A DNA stretch of 64,000 nucleotides from Pleionea sp. CnH1-48 (lineage in GTDB: Bacteria > Pseudomonadota > Gammaproteobacteria > Enterobacterales > Kangiellaceae): positions 1-64,000 of the forward strand of contig NZ_JAMXSB010000018.1 of the NCBI RefSeq assembly GCF_024124665.1, written 5' to 3'. The notes under the pieces were generated by a model that ran no database searches, had not been told where the DNA came from, and saw nothing but the letters and a program-made list of their open reading frames with translations. Position numbers and translations under genes: made by a program. How positions within the stretch are numbered: the stretch's first letter is position 1; each line of letters opens with the position of its first letter. Below, in pieces: positions 25,128 to 32,676 of the stretch.

Positions 25128-25988
25128 ATGCAAAAGAAATATCTTGGATTTGGTTTAGGACTTAGAACTGATCACTATCATCATGTGTTAGAGCACAAAC
25201 CTGATGTTGATTGGTTTGAGGTTATTTCAGAGAACTACATGGTCGGTGGTGGCAAGCCGAAACATTTTTTGCATTCGATTCGGGAACATTATCCAATCGT
25301 CATGCATGGCGTATCAATGTCGATAGGAAGTTGTGATCCATTAAATATGGATTATCTTCGTTCGTTAAGAGCGCTCATATCTGAAGTTCAACCTGAATGG
25401 GTTTCTGATCATCTGTGCTGGACCTCCATTGGTGGTGTTAATTCTCATGATCTTATGCCTATGCCTTATACCGAAGAAGCTATCGATCATCTCGTTCAAA
25501 GAATAACTCAAGTGCAGGATTTTCTGGGCCAACAAATACTACTAGAAAATGTTTCCAGCTATATCACTTACGAACAATCTAAAGGTCAAGAATGGGAGTT
25601 CTATTCTGAAGTGGTAGAAAGAGCTGATTGTTTGATGTTGCTTGATATTAATAATGTTTATGTGAGTGCACGTAATCATCACTTTGATGCCGTTCAATAT
25701 TTAGATGCTTTGAACCCAGAACGAGTAATGCAGTTTCATTTAGCGGGTCATACGGATTATGGCGACTATGTTGTTGATACCCATGATCATCCTGTCGTTG
25801 GTGCCGTATGGGACTTGTATGAAAAAGCACTTCAGCGCTTTGGTCCTGTTAGTACGATGATCGAAAGAGACGATGATATTCCTGCGTTTGCAGAGTTAGA
25901 TAAAGAACTCAGACAAGCGAAAGACATTGCATATCAAACACTGCCAGAGTTTTATGGTAGCCACTGTTTGAAGTATCAGGTGGGATAA
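25128..25988 (+). CDS. bufB: Bufferin-modifying multinuclear iron enzyme, DUF692 (MbnB-like)
   Basis: A 286-residue TIM-barrel-like protein of the DUF692/MbnB family. Visible family motifs are GFGLGLRTDHYHHVL, FEVISENYM, VMHGVSMSIGS, WVSDHLCW, LLENVSSY, LLDINNVYVSA, FHLAGH and VDTHDHPV, which supply the His, Asp and Glu ligands of the iron cluster. In MbnB and BufB this enzyme, with its partner, converts cysteines of the precursor peptide to oxazolone/thioamide or thiooxazole groups using O2. It is cytoplasmic. It lies 59 bases after the precursor gene and its stop overlaps the bufC start (TAATG). Confidence 0.93.
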   Translation: MQKKYLGFGLGLRTDHYHHVLEHKPDVDWFEVISENYMVGGGKPKHFLHSIREHYPIVMHGVSMSIGSCDPLNMDYLRSLRALISEVQPEWVSDHLCWTSIGGVNSHDLMPMPYTEEAIDHLVQRITQVQDFLGQQILLENVSSYITYEQSKGQEWEFYSEVVERADCLMLLDINNVYVSARNHHFDAVQYLDALNPERVMQFHLAGHTDYGDYVVDTHDHPVVGAVWDLYEKALQRFGPVSTMIERDDDIPAFAELDKELRQAKDIAYQTLPEFYGSHCLKYQVG

Positions 25989-26767
25989 TGTCTGAGTTAA
26001 AAAAAATACAACAGGAGTTCATTAGCTTTTTACGCGACAAAGATTCATCCATCGCTGAATCTATTGTGTCGTCTGATAGCGACGATAAGAATACCCGCCT
26101 TAATATCTATCGTTTTGCTTATGAAAAAAGATTGAGCGATGCCATAGATAATGACCATCCTGTTTTAGGGCAGTACTTAGGTGATGACTGGTTTGCTGAC
26201 TTAGTTCAGTCTTATCTGGCTAAACATCCATCTCAAGTGTTTTCTTTACGTCATTTTTGTGATGCGTTGCCTGAGTTTTTACGCATCGAGCCTCCTTTTT
26301 CTGAACACCCTATCTTGTCGGAGATTGCTCAATTCGAGCGGTTGTTACTATGCGCTTTTGATGCTCCCGAAATGCCAGTGCAAAACATTGAAGATCTTCA
26401 AGCAATAGATGCTCATGTTTGGCCACAGTTGCGTATTCGTTTTCAACCGAGTGTGCAGCTTTTTATTGCTCACTGGAATTCCGTTGAAAGCTGGCATGCG
26501 ATTAAAGCGGAAAATCCGCCTGAGCCTGCTACCGAAGGCGTTAATAAAAACTGGTTGATATGGCGAAATCAAGAACGTTTAACGGAGTTTCGTTCTATAT
26601 CTCGTGATGAACTTTATATGTTGCAAACTTTTTTGCAAGGGGCTAACTTCTCCTTCGTCTGTGAGGGACTATTAGAGTGGCATGCACCGGAACAAGTTAG
26701 TATGTATGCAGTTAGCTATTTAACGCGATGGTTAAACGAAGGCATCGTGATTAAATTAGAAACATAA
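25988..26767 (+). CDS. bufC: Bufferin partner protein, DUF2063 (MbnC-like)
   Basis: A 259-residue protein with the N-terminal DUF2063 domain (FISFLRDKDS, RLNIYRFAYEKRLSDAIDNDHPVLGQYLGDDWF, then SLRHFCDALPEFL). Partner proteins of this kind bind the precursor leader and present it to the DUF692 enzyme. The C-terminal half (residues about 130-259) is a winged-helix-like region (LQTFLQGANFSFVCEGLLEW), common in BufC. It overlaps bufB by one base in a TAATG junction, so the two are translationally coupled, and it ends 24 bases before the converging DUF2235 gene. Confidence 0.9.
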   Translation: MSELKKIQQEFISFLRDKDSSIAESIVSSDSDDKNTRLNIYRFAYEKRLSDAIDNDHPVLGQYLGDDWFADLVQSYLAKHPSQVFSLRHFCDALPEFLRIEPPFSEHPILSEIAQFERLLLCAFDAPEMPVQNIEDLQAIDAHVWPQLRIRFQPSVQLFIAHWNSVESWHAIKAENPPEPATEGVNKNWLIWRNQERLTEFRSISRDELYMLQTFLQGANFSFVCEGLLEWHAPEQVSMYAVSYLTRWLNEGIVIKLET

Positions 26768-26791
26768 GCATACGCAAAAAGCCGTTTTCAA

Positions 26792-28081
26792 TTAAGCCGC
26801 AAATTTTAATCCGTACATATTTCCAACTTGCCAAATACAGGTCGCTTTTTTTCGAGCGAATTTGGGCGAGCTGACCAGCACATAGTCTTTCTTTTGCAGT
26901 TTATTGTCACAGCGAATGCAAAGGCCTCCATGAGAGGAGTAGTCCAAAATTTCGCAGGTCGCAAAAGCATTGTGAAATTCTAGCGTGCCATGTAAACCAT
27001 CGGTTTTTACTCGTTCTTTACCACGTCGGTCACTGGCATCAATTTCGTCTTTAACAACATCGACATGGTTTGGATAGGCGGACAGATTGTTTGGATGGTA
27101 ATCTTTATCAAAAGACATGCGTCGCAATATGCTGTTGTGGATACTGACACTAATGGCCAGCTCTTCTTCTTCTCCATCCAGACTGCGTTGTTCTTCCGGT
27201 CCCAGACAATAAGACAAAAAGTGTTGTAACCAGTGATGTTGTTGATGGAGGATGCCTGAAATTAAAGGGTTGATATTTTTTTTGCTGCTCACATAAGCGG
27301 TATTAAATTCCAGACCTATTTCTTCTGCTTGCTTGATCATCCAGTTGAGGGATATATCGGATAAACCACACTCTTTGAATCCTCCGCAAATATCTTCGTG
27401 GGTACCAGGAAACCAGACCTGTTTAATGTCCTGGTAAGGAAGAGCGGTGCCGGTCCACAAAGCGGGCTTAAAGTGGTTTCTATTTTCATCTATGGCAAGC
27501 GCTTGATAAGCATTTTCTACAATTAAGCTAACATGGGTGTTGTTGAATGATGCTGCCTCGTCGCCGACGGCTTTCATAAAGATATGTGACAAAGGTGCTG
27601 CACCGATGGTATCCCAGACGCCCAATAGTTTAATAGCAGGTCTTAGATTATCTTCATATTCATCTTGATAGCGACGTTGGTTAGGATTTTGATAATAAGA
27701 AAACGCATTGTTTAAGGCTTTGTCGTCAAGTACTTTGAGCACGCCGACTGTGTCAACCAAACCGACAAGCATTCGTATAATAAAGGCACCTCGACTGACA
27801 CCAAAACAATAAATTTCGTCTCCTGGTTGGTAATTTTCGGCAAGAAAGCGATAAGCATGAATAACACGTTGTTTGATATCTAAACCAATAAAGGCATCCA
27901 GATAATTTTTGGAATGCTGCACATGTACTTCACCCTTGTCGTAATAAATTTTTTGTAATGTACCGCTAAGAGAACGAGTTTTAATGCCCTGCACGATCTT
28001 TTGAACATTAGTCGAGTAGGGGGTTGGTAAGCTCCAGATCCCGTCGCAGCAAATAACAATTCGTTTATTCGCAGAGTCCAT
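26792..28081 (-). CDS. DUF2235 alpha/beta-hydrolase with C-terminal PilZ domain
   Basis: A 429-residue fusion. Residues about 5-285 are a DUF2235/Tle1-type alpha/beta hydrolase with the nucleophile elbow GVSRG (Ser96), an Asp at 157 (GVWDTIG) and a His at 228 (PGTHEDICGG), a plausible catalytic triad. Related proteins include type VI phospholipase effectors, but no T6SS genes are nearby and no signal peptide is present. Residues about 350-427 look like a PilZ domain, with the c-di-GMP-binding motifs RxxxR (R353-R357) and DxSxxG (D380 to G385). A hydrolase controlled directly by c-di-GMP is inferred; the substrate is unknown. It is monocistronic and converges on bufC. Confidence 0.85.
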   Translation of the reverse strand: MDSANKRIVICCDGIWSLPTPYSTNVQKIVQGIKTRSLSGTLQKIYYDKGEVHVQHSKNYLDAFIGLDIKQRVIHAYRFLAENYQPGDEIYCFGVSRGAFIIRMLVGLVDTVGVLKVLDDKALNNAFSYYQNPNQRRYQDEYEDNLRPAIKLLGVWDTIGAAPLSHIFMKAVGDEAASFNNTHVSLIVENAYQALAIDENRNHFKPALWTGTALPYQDIKQVWFPGTHEDICGGFKECGLSDISLNWMIKQAEEIGLEFNTAYVSSKKNINPLISGILHQQHHWLQHFLSYCLGPEEQRSLDGEEEELAISVSIHNSILRRMSFDKDYHPNNLSAYPNHVDVVKDEIDASDRRGKERVKTDGLHGTLEFHNAFATCEILDYSSHGGLCIRCDNKLQKKDYVLVSSPKFARKKATCIWQVGNMYGLKFAA

Positions 28082-28334
28082 GATGTGTTCCTACGTATCT
28101 AACTGTTAAACCTATTTGAAAATTCCATTATCAGAGCCGCCTAGCTCTATTTTCTTTTATTATAGATAGTGCTTGGTTGTAAGCCACATAGTGAGTACAG
28201 AAAATAATCGTAAATTTTATTTTGAGATGATTTTGAAGGGTGGTTATACGAAAAAAGGATTACGTTGGCTGGTTTTAATTCCTGAGATTATTAAAAGTAT
28301 TTCCAACCAACGTCTATTACTACAAGAGGGATAT

Positions 28335-29096
28335 TTATAAGCGCAATGCGCCGTCAACCTCAATGGTTCGACCACTGATGTAGTCATTTTCGAAAATGAA
28401 CTTAACGGTTTGAGCTATATTGTCTGGCTTCCCCATGGCTTGCAGAGGAATCGTCTGACGGATCTTGTCGAGAATTTCTGGTTTTATCATCTGGGTCATT
28501 TCGGTTTCGATAAAACCAGGGGCGATAGCGGCTGAACGAATACCGAAGCGCGCTAATTCTTTGGCCCAGGTTGTGGTCATTGCAGAGACGCCCGCTTTCG
28601 CCGCAGCGTAGTTACTTTGGCCTACGTTACCATTACGAGAAATTGAAGAGATATTAACGAGAACACCCTGTGTCTGGCCGTTAACCATGTGTTTGGCGGC
28701 TTCTCGGCCACACAAAAATACTCCTGTCAGGTTAACATCGATCACTTGCTGCCAGCTCGATAAGCTTAAAGTATCAACCACTTGACCATCTTTGGCTTTA
28801 ACCAACATGCCATCTCGAATAATGCCGGCATTGTTAACCAGACCATCTATTTGACCAAAGTCAGCCATGATGTTTTCGAACAGGCTAATAACGCTGTCTT
28901 CGTTAGCGACATTGGCAATGTAGGTTTTGGCTTGAAAGCCTTTTTGTTCAAAATCTTGCAAGGCGTCTTGTAATTGCTCTTCGTTGATATCAACCAAGGC
29001 AATCTTGGCCCCTGACGAAGCCAACTCTTGGGCGATGGCGTTGCCCAGGCCTCGAGCGGCACCTGTAATTACTATGACTTTATCTTGAAGTTTCAT
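28335..29096 (-). CDS. Short-chain dehydrogenase/reductase, FabG-like
   Basis: A 253-residue classical SDR. The NAD(P)-binding motif TGAARGLG is at the N-terminus, NNAG follows at about 90, and the catalytic Ser and YxxxK are in NISSISRNGNVGQSNYAAAK. The closest type is 3-oxoacyl-ACP reductase, with a C-terminal ISGRTIEVDGALRL. It is a single gene with no fatty-acid genes nearby, so it may be one of several FabG-like enzymes acting on another hydroxyacyl or keto substrate. About 250 bases before and 240 after it carry no recognisable gene. Confidence 0.88.
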   Translation of the reverse strand: MKLQDKVIVITGAARGLGNAIAQELASSGAKIALVDINEEQLQDALQDFEQKGFQAKTYIANVANEDSVISLFENIMADFGQIDGLVNNAGIIRDGMLVKAKDGQVVDTLSLSSWQQVIDVNLTGVFLCGREAAKHMVNGQTQGVLVNISSISRNGNVGQSNYAAAKAGVSAMTTTWAKELARFGIRSAAIAPGFIETEMTQMIKPEILDKIRQTIPLQAMGKPDNIAQTVKFIFENDYISGRTIEVDGALRL

Positions 29097-29338
29097 AAGT
29101 CTACCTGCTTCAATTAACCTGAATTTGTAAATGTTGCATTACAGCATAGGGAATAAATATTAACCTTATATGATGTGAACTGCCAGTTTTAATAGCGAAT
29201 AGAGTTGTAAATGACGATTTTTTATAACAATTATCGTTTGGGTTGTATGAAAAATAGACTGTTTGTGGTGGGAGTCTAAAAAATAAAGAGGATTGGGATT
29301 ATTTGAGATATCAATAAGAATAGGCTGGGGAACATAGT

Positions 29339-29361
29339 AACCGGAGGCATCGCCTCCGGCT
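29339..29361 (-). terminator. Hairpin after the M49-like gene
   Basis: CCGGAGGC and GCCTCCGG form a perfect 8-bp stem 13 bases after the stop codon of the gene at 29375-31087. The T run on the minus strand is poor (TTACTATG), so termination would be weak or assisted. Confidence 0.6.
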
Positions 29362-29374
29362 ATTCAAGACGAGA

Positions 29375-31087
29375 TTATTTTAATCCCAGTATTTCTTTGC
29401 CTTGCTCAAATACGATATCAACAGGAATATTAGCGGCTGCTAATTTGTCCAGCTCTGCTTTTAAGTCGTCTTTGATAACGCCTTTTTCTTCGAGTAGGGC
29501 TTTGGCTGCTTCATAGTCGCCGTTACCTTGAATCGTCAGTAACAAGTTTGACAGCTCGTTCATTGCAACAGTCATCTGATTGAAATCAACACGATAACGA
29601 CCAGTGTCTGGGTCAACCTTAAACGCGCCTTTTTCTTTAAAGAAGTTAAAACGCATCATGTTGGCTTTACCATGCGCAGAAGATGCACCAAAGCGTACCG
29701 AACGGAAAATACCTGCCAAGAAAGTGACATAGTTATCCATTAGCTTACCTTCGGTCATTTCACCTTTTTCGAACAGCTTGGTGATCATATACAAACCAAG
29801 AATATCGGCTTTACCTTCTTCAAGCGCTGAGGCGGTTTCTTTTAGAGCCGTTCTCACAACACCTTTACCATTGATGGTATTTTTGATGCCTAGACCGTGA
29901 GCGACTTCGTGAAACATGGTGTTGCCGAAAAAGGCATCAAAAGTAATGAACTTTTGTTGATCTTCTGCAATCAATTGTTTTGAAATCGGCACTAAAATTT
30001 TATCGAACTTAGCACGCATGGCGTTTTTAAGTTGCAATCGACGAGTACCTTTTTCTAATTGAACTTCTTCATCATTAGGTAGGTTAATAGCAATGGTTTT
30101 TGAACCTGCGTTACTATGACCTGCATAATAAACAACATCGTAAGCATTCAAGTCGGCATCAGTTCCAGGCATTTCTGATTTGTACTTTTGCTCAACAGGG
30201 AGTCCTTTTTGTAACTCGGGTAAAAAGGCTGCAAATTTCGATAACTTTTCGCTCCAGGCCAAATCTTTAATCAGTACGTAAGATTCAAAGGCTGAACGAT
30301 AACCAAATAATAAGTCTTCATAGGTTTCAATAGGGCCAATCACCACTTCAATCGGATTGGTTTTCATATCCATCCAGGCAAAGTCAGAGGCTTGATAATC
30401 ATTTGATAAAAGCGCATCGGCACGCATAGAAAGGTAACGCTTAAACTCTTTGTTATCGGCAAGTTCAGCTGCTTCTTGTAACAGTGCCGCTGCTTTGCTC
30501 AGTTGCTCAGCGTATTTTTTGTTGTAAGGAACCATGATTAATTGGTCATCCTTACCACGTTCCATAACAGAGTAAAGCTCAGCAAATTTATCTTGCTTAA
30601 GCAGGTTTTCGTTTTCTTTCTGCCATTTTTCGTATTCTTCTTTGGTCATATCTTCTGGATAAAACTGTGCACCCAGAGGCTTATGAGGAAACTTGTCAAT
30701 AAAGGGTTTATCACCATCCAGACGATCCCAGGGGCCGTAGTTAATATCGGCAAATTGCTTAACTTTGCTGTCATCCAGGCCGCTGAGGAGTGAGTCTTTA
30801 GGGCCGTAAGCTTGAAGCCAGAATAGGTCGTCCATTATTTTACTGGCATCGATTAACAGACCGATCATTTTTTTCTGGTTATCGCTAAGATGAGACAAGT
30901 CAGCTGTTAAGGTGAAGGGGGCGTAAATATCGAAACGTGAAGGAGCAGTTTTTTCGGCTTCTGCTTTTTTCTCGGCTACCTGTGGCATGACAGGCTCAGC
31001 TTTTTTGGTTGGCGCGGGTGTTTGCTCCTGGCAGGCTACAAGAGTTAAAGATGCTGCCAGTGCTAAAGATAACTTATTGATTTTCAT
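29375..31087 (-). CDS. Zinc metallopeptidase lipoprotein, M49 (dipeptidyl-peptidase III) type
   Basis: A 570-residue lipoprotein: the signal ends in LVAC (Cys19) and is followed by a Pro/Lys/Glu-rich linker (QEQTPAPTKKAEPV) to about residue 50. The metal motif is FHEVAHGLG, a pentapeptide HExxH, with the second motif EEGKAD downstream in the position of the M49 EECRAE. Classical M49 enzymes have a hexapeptide HExxGH; pentapeptide members are known in bacteria. Probable role: removal of dipeptides or related peptidase activity in the periplasm or at the cell envelope. The substrate is not predictable. Single gene. Confidence 0.82.
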   Translation of the reverse strand: MKINKLSLALAASLTLVACQEQTPAPTKKAEPVMPQVAEKKAEAEKTAPSRFDIYAPFTLTADLSHLSDNQKKMIGLLIDASKIMDDLFWLQAYGPKDSLLSGLDDSKVKQFADINYGPWDRLDGDKPFIDKFPHKPLGAQFYPEDMTKEEYEKWQKENENLLKQDKFAELYSVMERGKDDQLIMVPYNKKYAEQLSKAAALLQEAAELADNKEFKRYLSMRADALLSNDYQASDFAWMDMKTNPIEVVIGPIETYEDLLFGYRSAFESYVLIKDLAWSEKLSKFAAFLPELQKGLPVEQKYKSEMPGTDADLNAYDVVYYAGHSNAGSKTIAINLPNDEEVQLEKGTRRLQLKNAMRAKFDKILVPISKQLIAEDQQKFITFDAFFGNTMFHEVAHGLGIKNTINGKGVVRTALKETASALEEGKADILGLYMITKLFEKGEMTEGKLMDNYVTFLAGIFRSVRFGASSAHGKANMMRFNFFKEKGAFKVDPDTGRYRVDFNQMTVAMNELSNLLLTIQGNGDYEAAKALLEEKGVIKDDLKAELDKLAAANIPVDIVFEQGKEILGLK

Positions 31088-31199
31088 ATTAATTTGTTCC
31101 CAAAAAACAGTGTTAACGGCGATACTATAACAGGATTCTGGCCAACCGCCTATGTCGGTTGTTTTTTGCTCAGTGGGATGTGAGTAAAAGCGGTGAGGA

Positions 31200-32087
31200 T
31201 TATAAAGAATGGCCGCTACTTGATGTGAGCGGATAGAGATTAAAGGGTAATGAATATTTGCTAGAGCTATCTACATAAAGATAGCTCAGCCTTAACCAGA
31301 ATTGATGAGCACTGCTACACAGAGCTGTTAAGTCGGCGGCCTCCCTAGGCAGGCTCTGATGCTCTACCCATTTTTGCCATCGAGCTCGTAAAGTTTCAAT
31401 GGAGGCTAGCTGCTGTAGCCGGCCAAAAAATTCATCTCGATAGAGCCTGGCATCGTCCAATATGGCTTCATTAATCGAGCTATCATCCATTGCGAATAAC
31501 GTGACGAATGGCCAAAAGGAATGATGAAATGCTTTGAGTGATTGAGTGCTGCTGGCTTCATAAAAGTGGGCCAGCAAAAATACTTGAGTCAAAAAGAAAT
31601 GGCGAGGTTCATCCTGTTGCAATGCCTGTTCATCAATCATGGGCAGCCAAGGAGCTTGCTGTTTCATTGTGTGAATAAACAATCCGCTGGCCTTATAGGC
31701 TTCGGCTCCGTCTACGAATATGGGCGTATCGGTGATACCGCAGCTGGGTGATTTCGACTTTGAGATAATGCCGCAGGTTGATTCCACACGTTCTTTACTG
31801 ACCTGACAAAAATTCAACATGGATTCTGTGTGTTCATTCTGCGGTGAAGCAACTTCTCTAAGAATGAGCTGCGCGTTCTGGTCGCATACCTGAATGGGAG
31901 GACGAGGAATAGGCATACCACAACCGACTTCTGGACAGTTTGACGCGAGTTCTAGCAACGGACTAAGTTGGCTTAACAAAAAGTCATTTTGTTTATGATG
32001 TCCATCATAGCGCACTTGCTCGCCGAGCAAACAACTGCTTACAATAACTTTAGGTTTCTGCTTGATATTGTACTTTAAGTATCCCAT
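31200..32087 (-). CDS. DUF523 (TudS-like) protein with YbgA-like C-terminal domain
   Basis: A 295-residue cytoplasmic protein. The N-terminal ~150 residues form the DUF523 domain: SSCLLGEQVRYDG, NCPEVGCGMPIPRPP and SKSKSPSCG hold the conserved Cys thought to bind an Fe-S cluster. TudS, a characterised member, removes sulphur from 2-thiouracil. The C-terminal half, poorly conserved, resembles the DUF1722 domain found fused in YbgA proteins (FFLTQVFLLAHFYEA). The exact reaction here is unknown. It is a single gene, divergent from terB. Confidence 0.82.
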   Translation of the reverse strand: MGYLKYNIKQKPKVIVSSCLLGEQVRYDGHHKQNDFLLSQLSPLLELASNCPEVGCGMPIPRPPIQVCDQNAQLILREVASPQNEHTESMLNFCQVSKERVESTCGIISKSKSPSCGITDTPIFVDGAEAYKASGLFIHTMKQQAPWLPMIDEQALQQDEPRHFFLTQVFLLAHFYEASSTQSLKAFHHSFWPFVTLFAMDDSSINEAILDDARLYRDEFFGRLQQLASIETLRARWQKWVEHQSLPREAADLTALCSSAHQFWLRLSYLYVDSSSKYSLPFNLYPLTSSSGHSL

Positions 32088-32214
32088 ATCTAAGTAATGC
32101 CGTTGGAGTTAAGCCTGTTGATCTTTAAGGCTCTAACTAGTAGATGAATGTGATGGGTATCTATATACTATTGAAAATGTTGGCTGTTGCCTACTTCTAA
32201 AGAAGCGAATTGTG

Positions 32215-32676
32215 ATGCTGCAAAAATTAAAAGATTTTTTTGATAAATACATGAATGTTGAAAATGCCAGTGAGCCAGAGGATCTGGAGCATTCTCTGCG
32301 TGTGGCGGCTGCGGTATTGATGATCGAAGTAATGAAAATGGATTTCGAAATTAAAGATGAGGAACAGGAACAAATACTGTCTTTGCTAAAATCTGAGTTT
32401 GAACTCAACGATGAAGAGGCTGATGAGCTGTATAAGGTTTCAACGGACAAAGCATTATTTGCAACCGACTTCCATGAATTTACTCAACTGATTAATAATC
32501 ACTATGCGGTTGAGCAAAAAATTCGCCTCATTCGTTTGTTATGGAAAGTCGCTTTAGCAGACGGAAAAGTTCACGCTTATGAAGAACATCTTATCCGTCG
32601 AGTTTCGGATCTATTAAACTTACGTCACAGTGAATACATTCAAGCAAAGCTTGCTGAACTCCATGAGCTAGGCTAG
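32215..32676 (+). CDS. TerB-family protein
   Basis: A 153-residue helical acidic protein of the TerB family (PF05099). The repeat-like segments RVAAAVLMIEVMKMDFEIKDEE and LLWKVALADGKVHAYEEHLIRRVSDLL carry the conserved acidic residues that bind metal. TerB-like proteins occur in tellurite resistance but also widely alone, and no other ter genes are here, so no resistance function is inferred. The ATG at 32215 is preferred to the GTG just before it. It converges with the antiporter gene, overlapping its last four bases. Confidence 0.8.
   Translation: MLQKLKDFFDKYMNVENASEPEDLEHSLRVAAAVLMIEVMKMDFEIKDEEQEQILSLLKSEFELNDEEADELYKVSTDKALFATDFHEFTQLINNHYAVEQKIRLIRLLWKVALADGKVHAYEEHLIRRVSDLLNLRHSEYIQAKLAELHELG

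Noticed and set aside
24601-26767. Methanobactin biosynthesis cluster
   Set aside because: MbnB/MbnC-like proteins are present, but the precursor is a long Cys-rich lipoprotein, not a short MbnA, and there is no MbnT or MATE exporter; a bufferin fits better.
26792-28081. Type VI secretion phospholipase effector
   Set aside because: DUF2235 occurs in Tle1 effectors, but no T6SS structural, VgrG or immunity gene is nearby and the PilZ fusion points to an internal role.
32215-32676. Tellurite-resistance locus
   Set aside because: Only a TerB-like gene is present; terZABCDE partners are absent.
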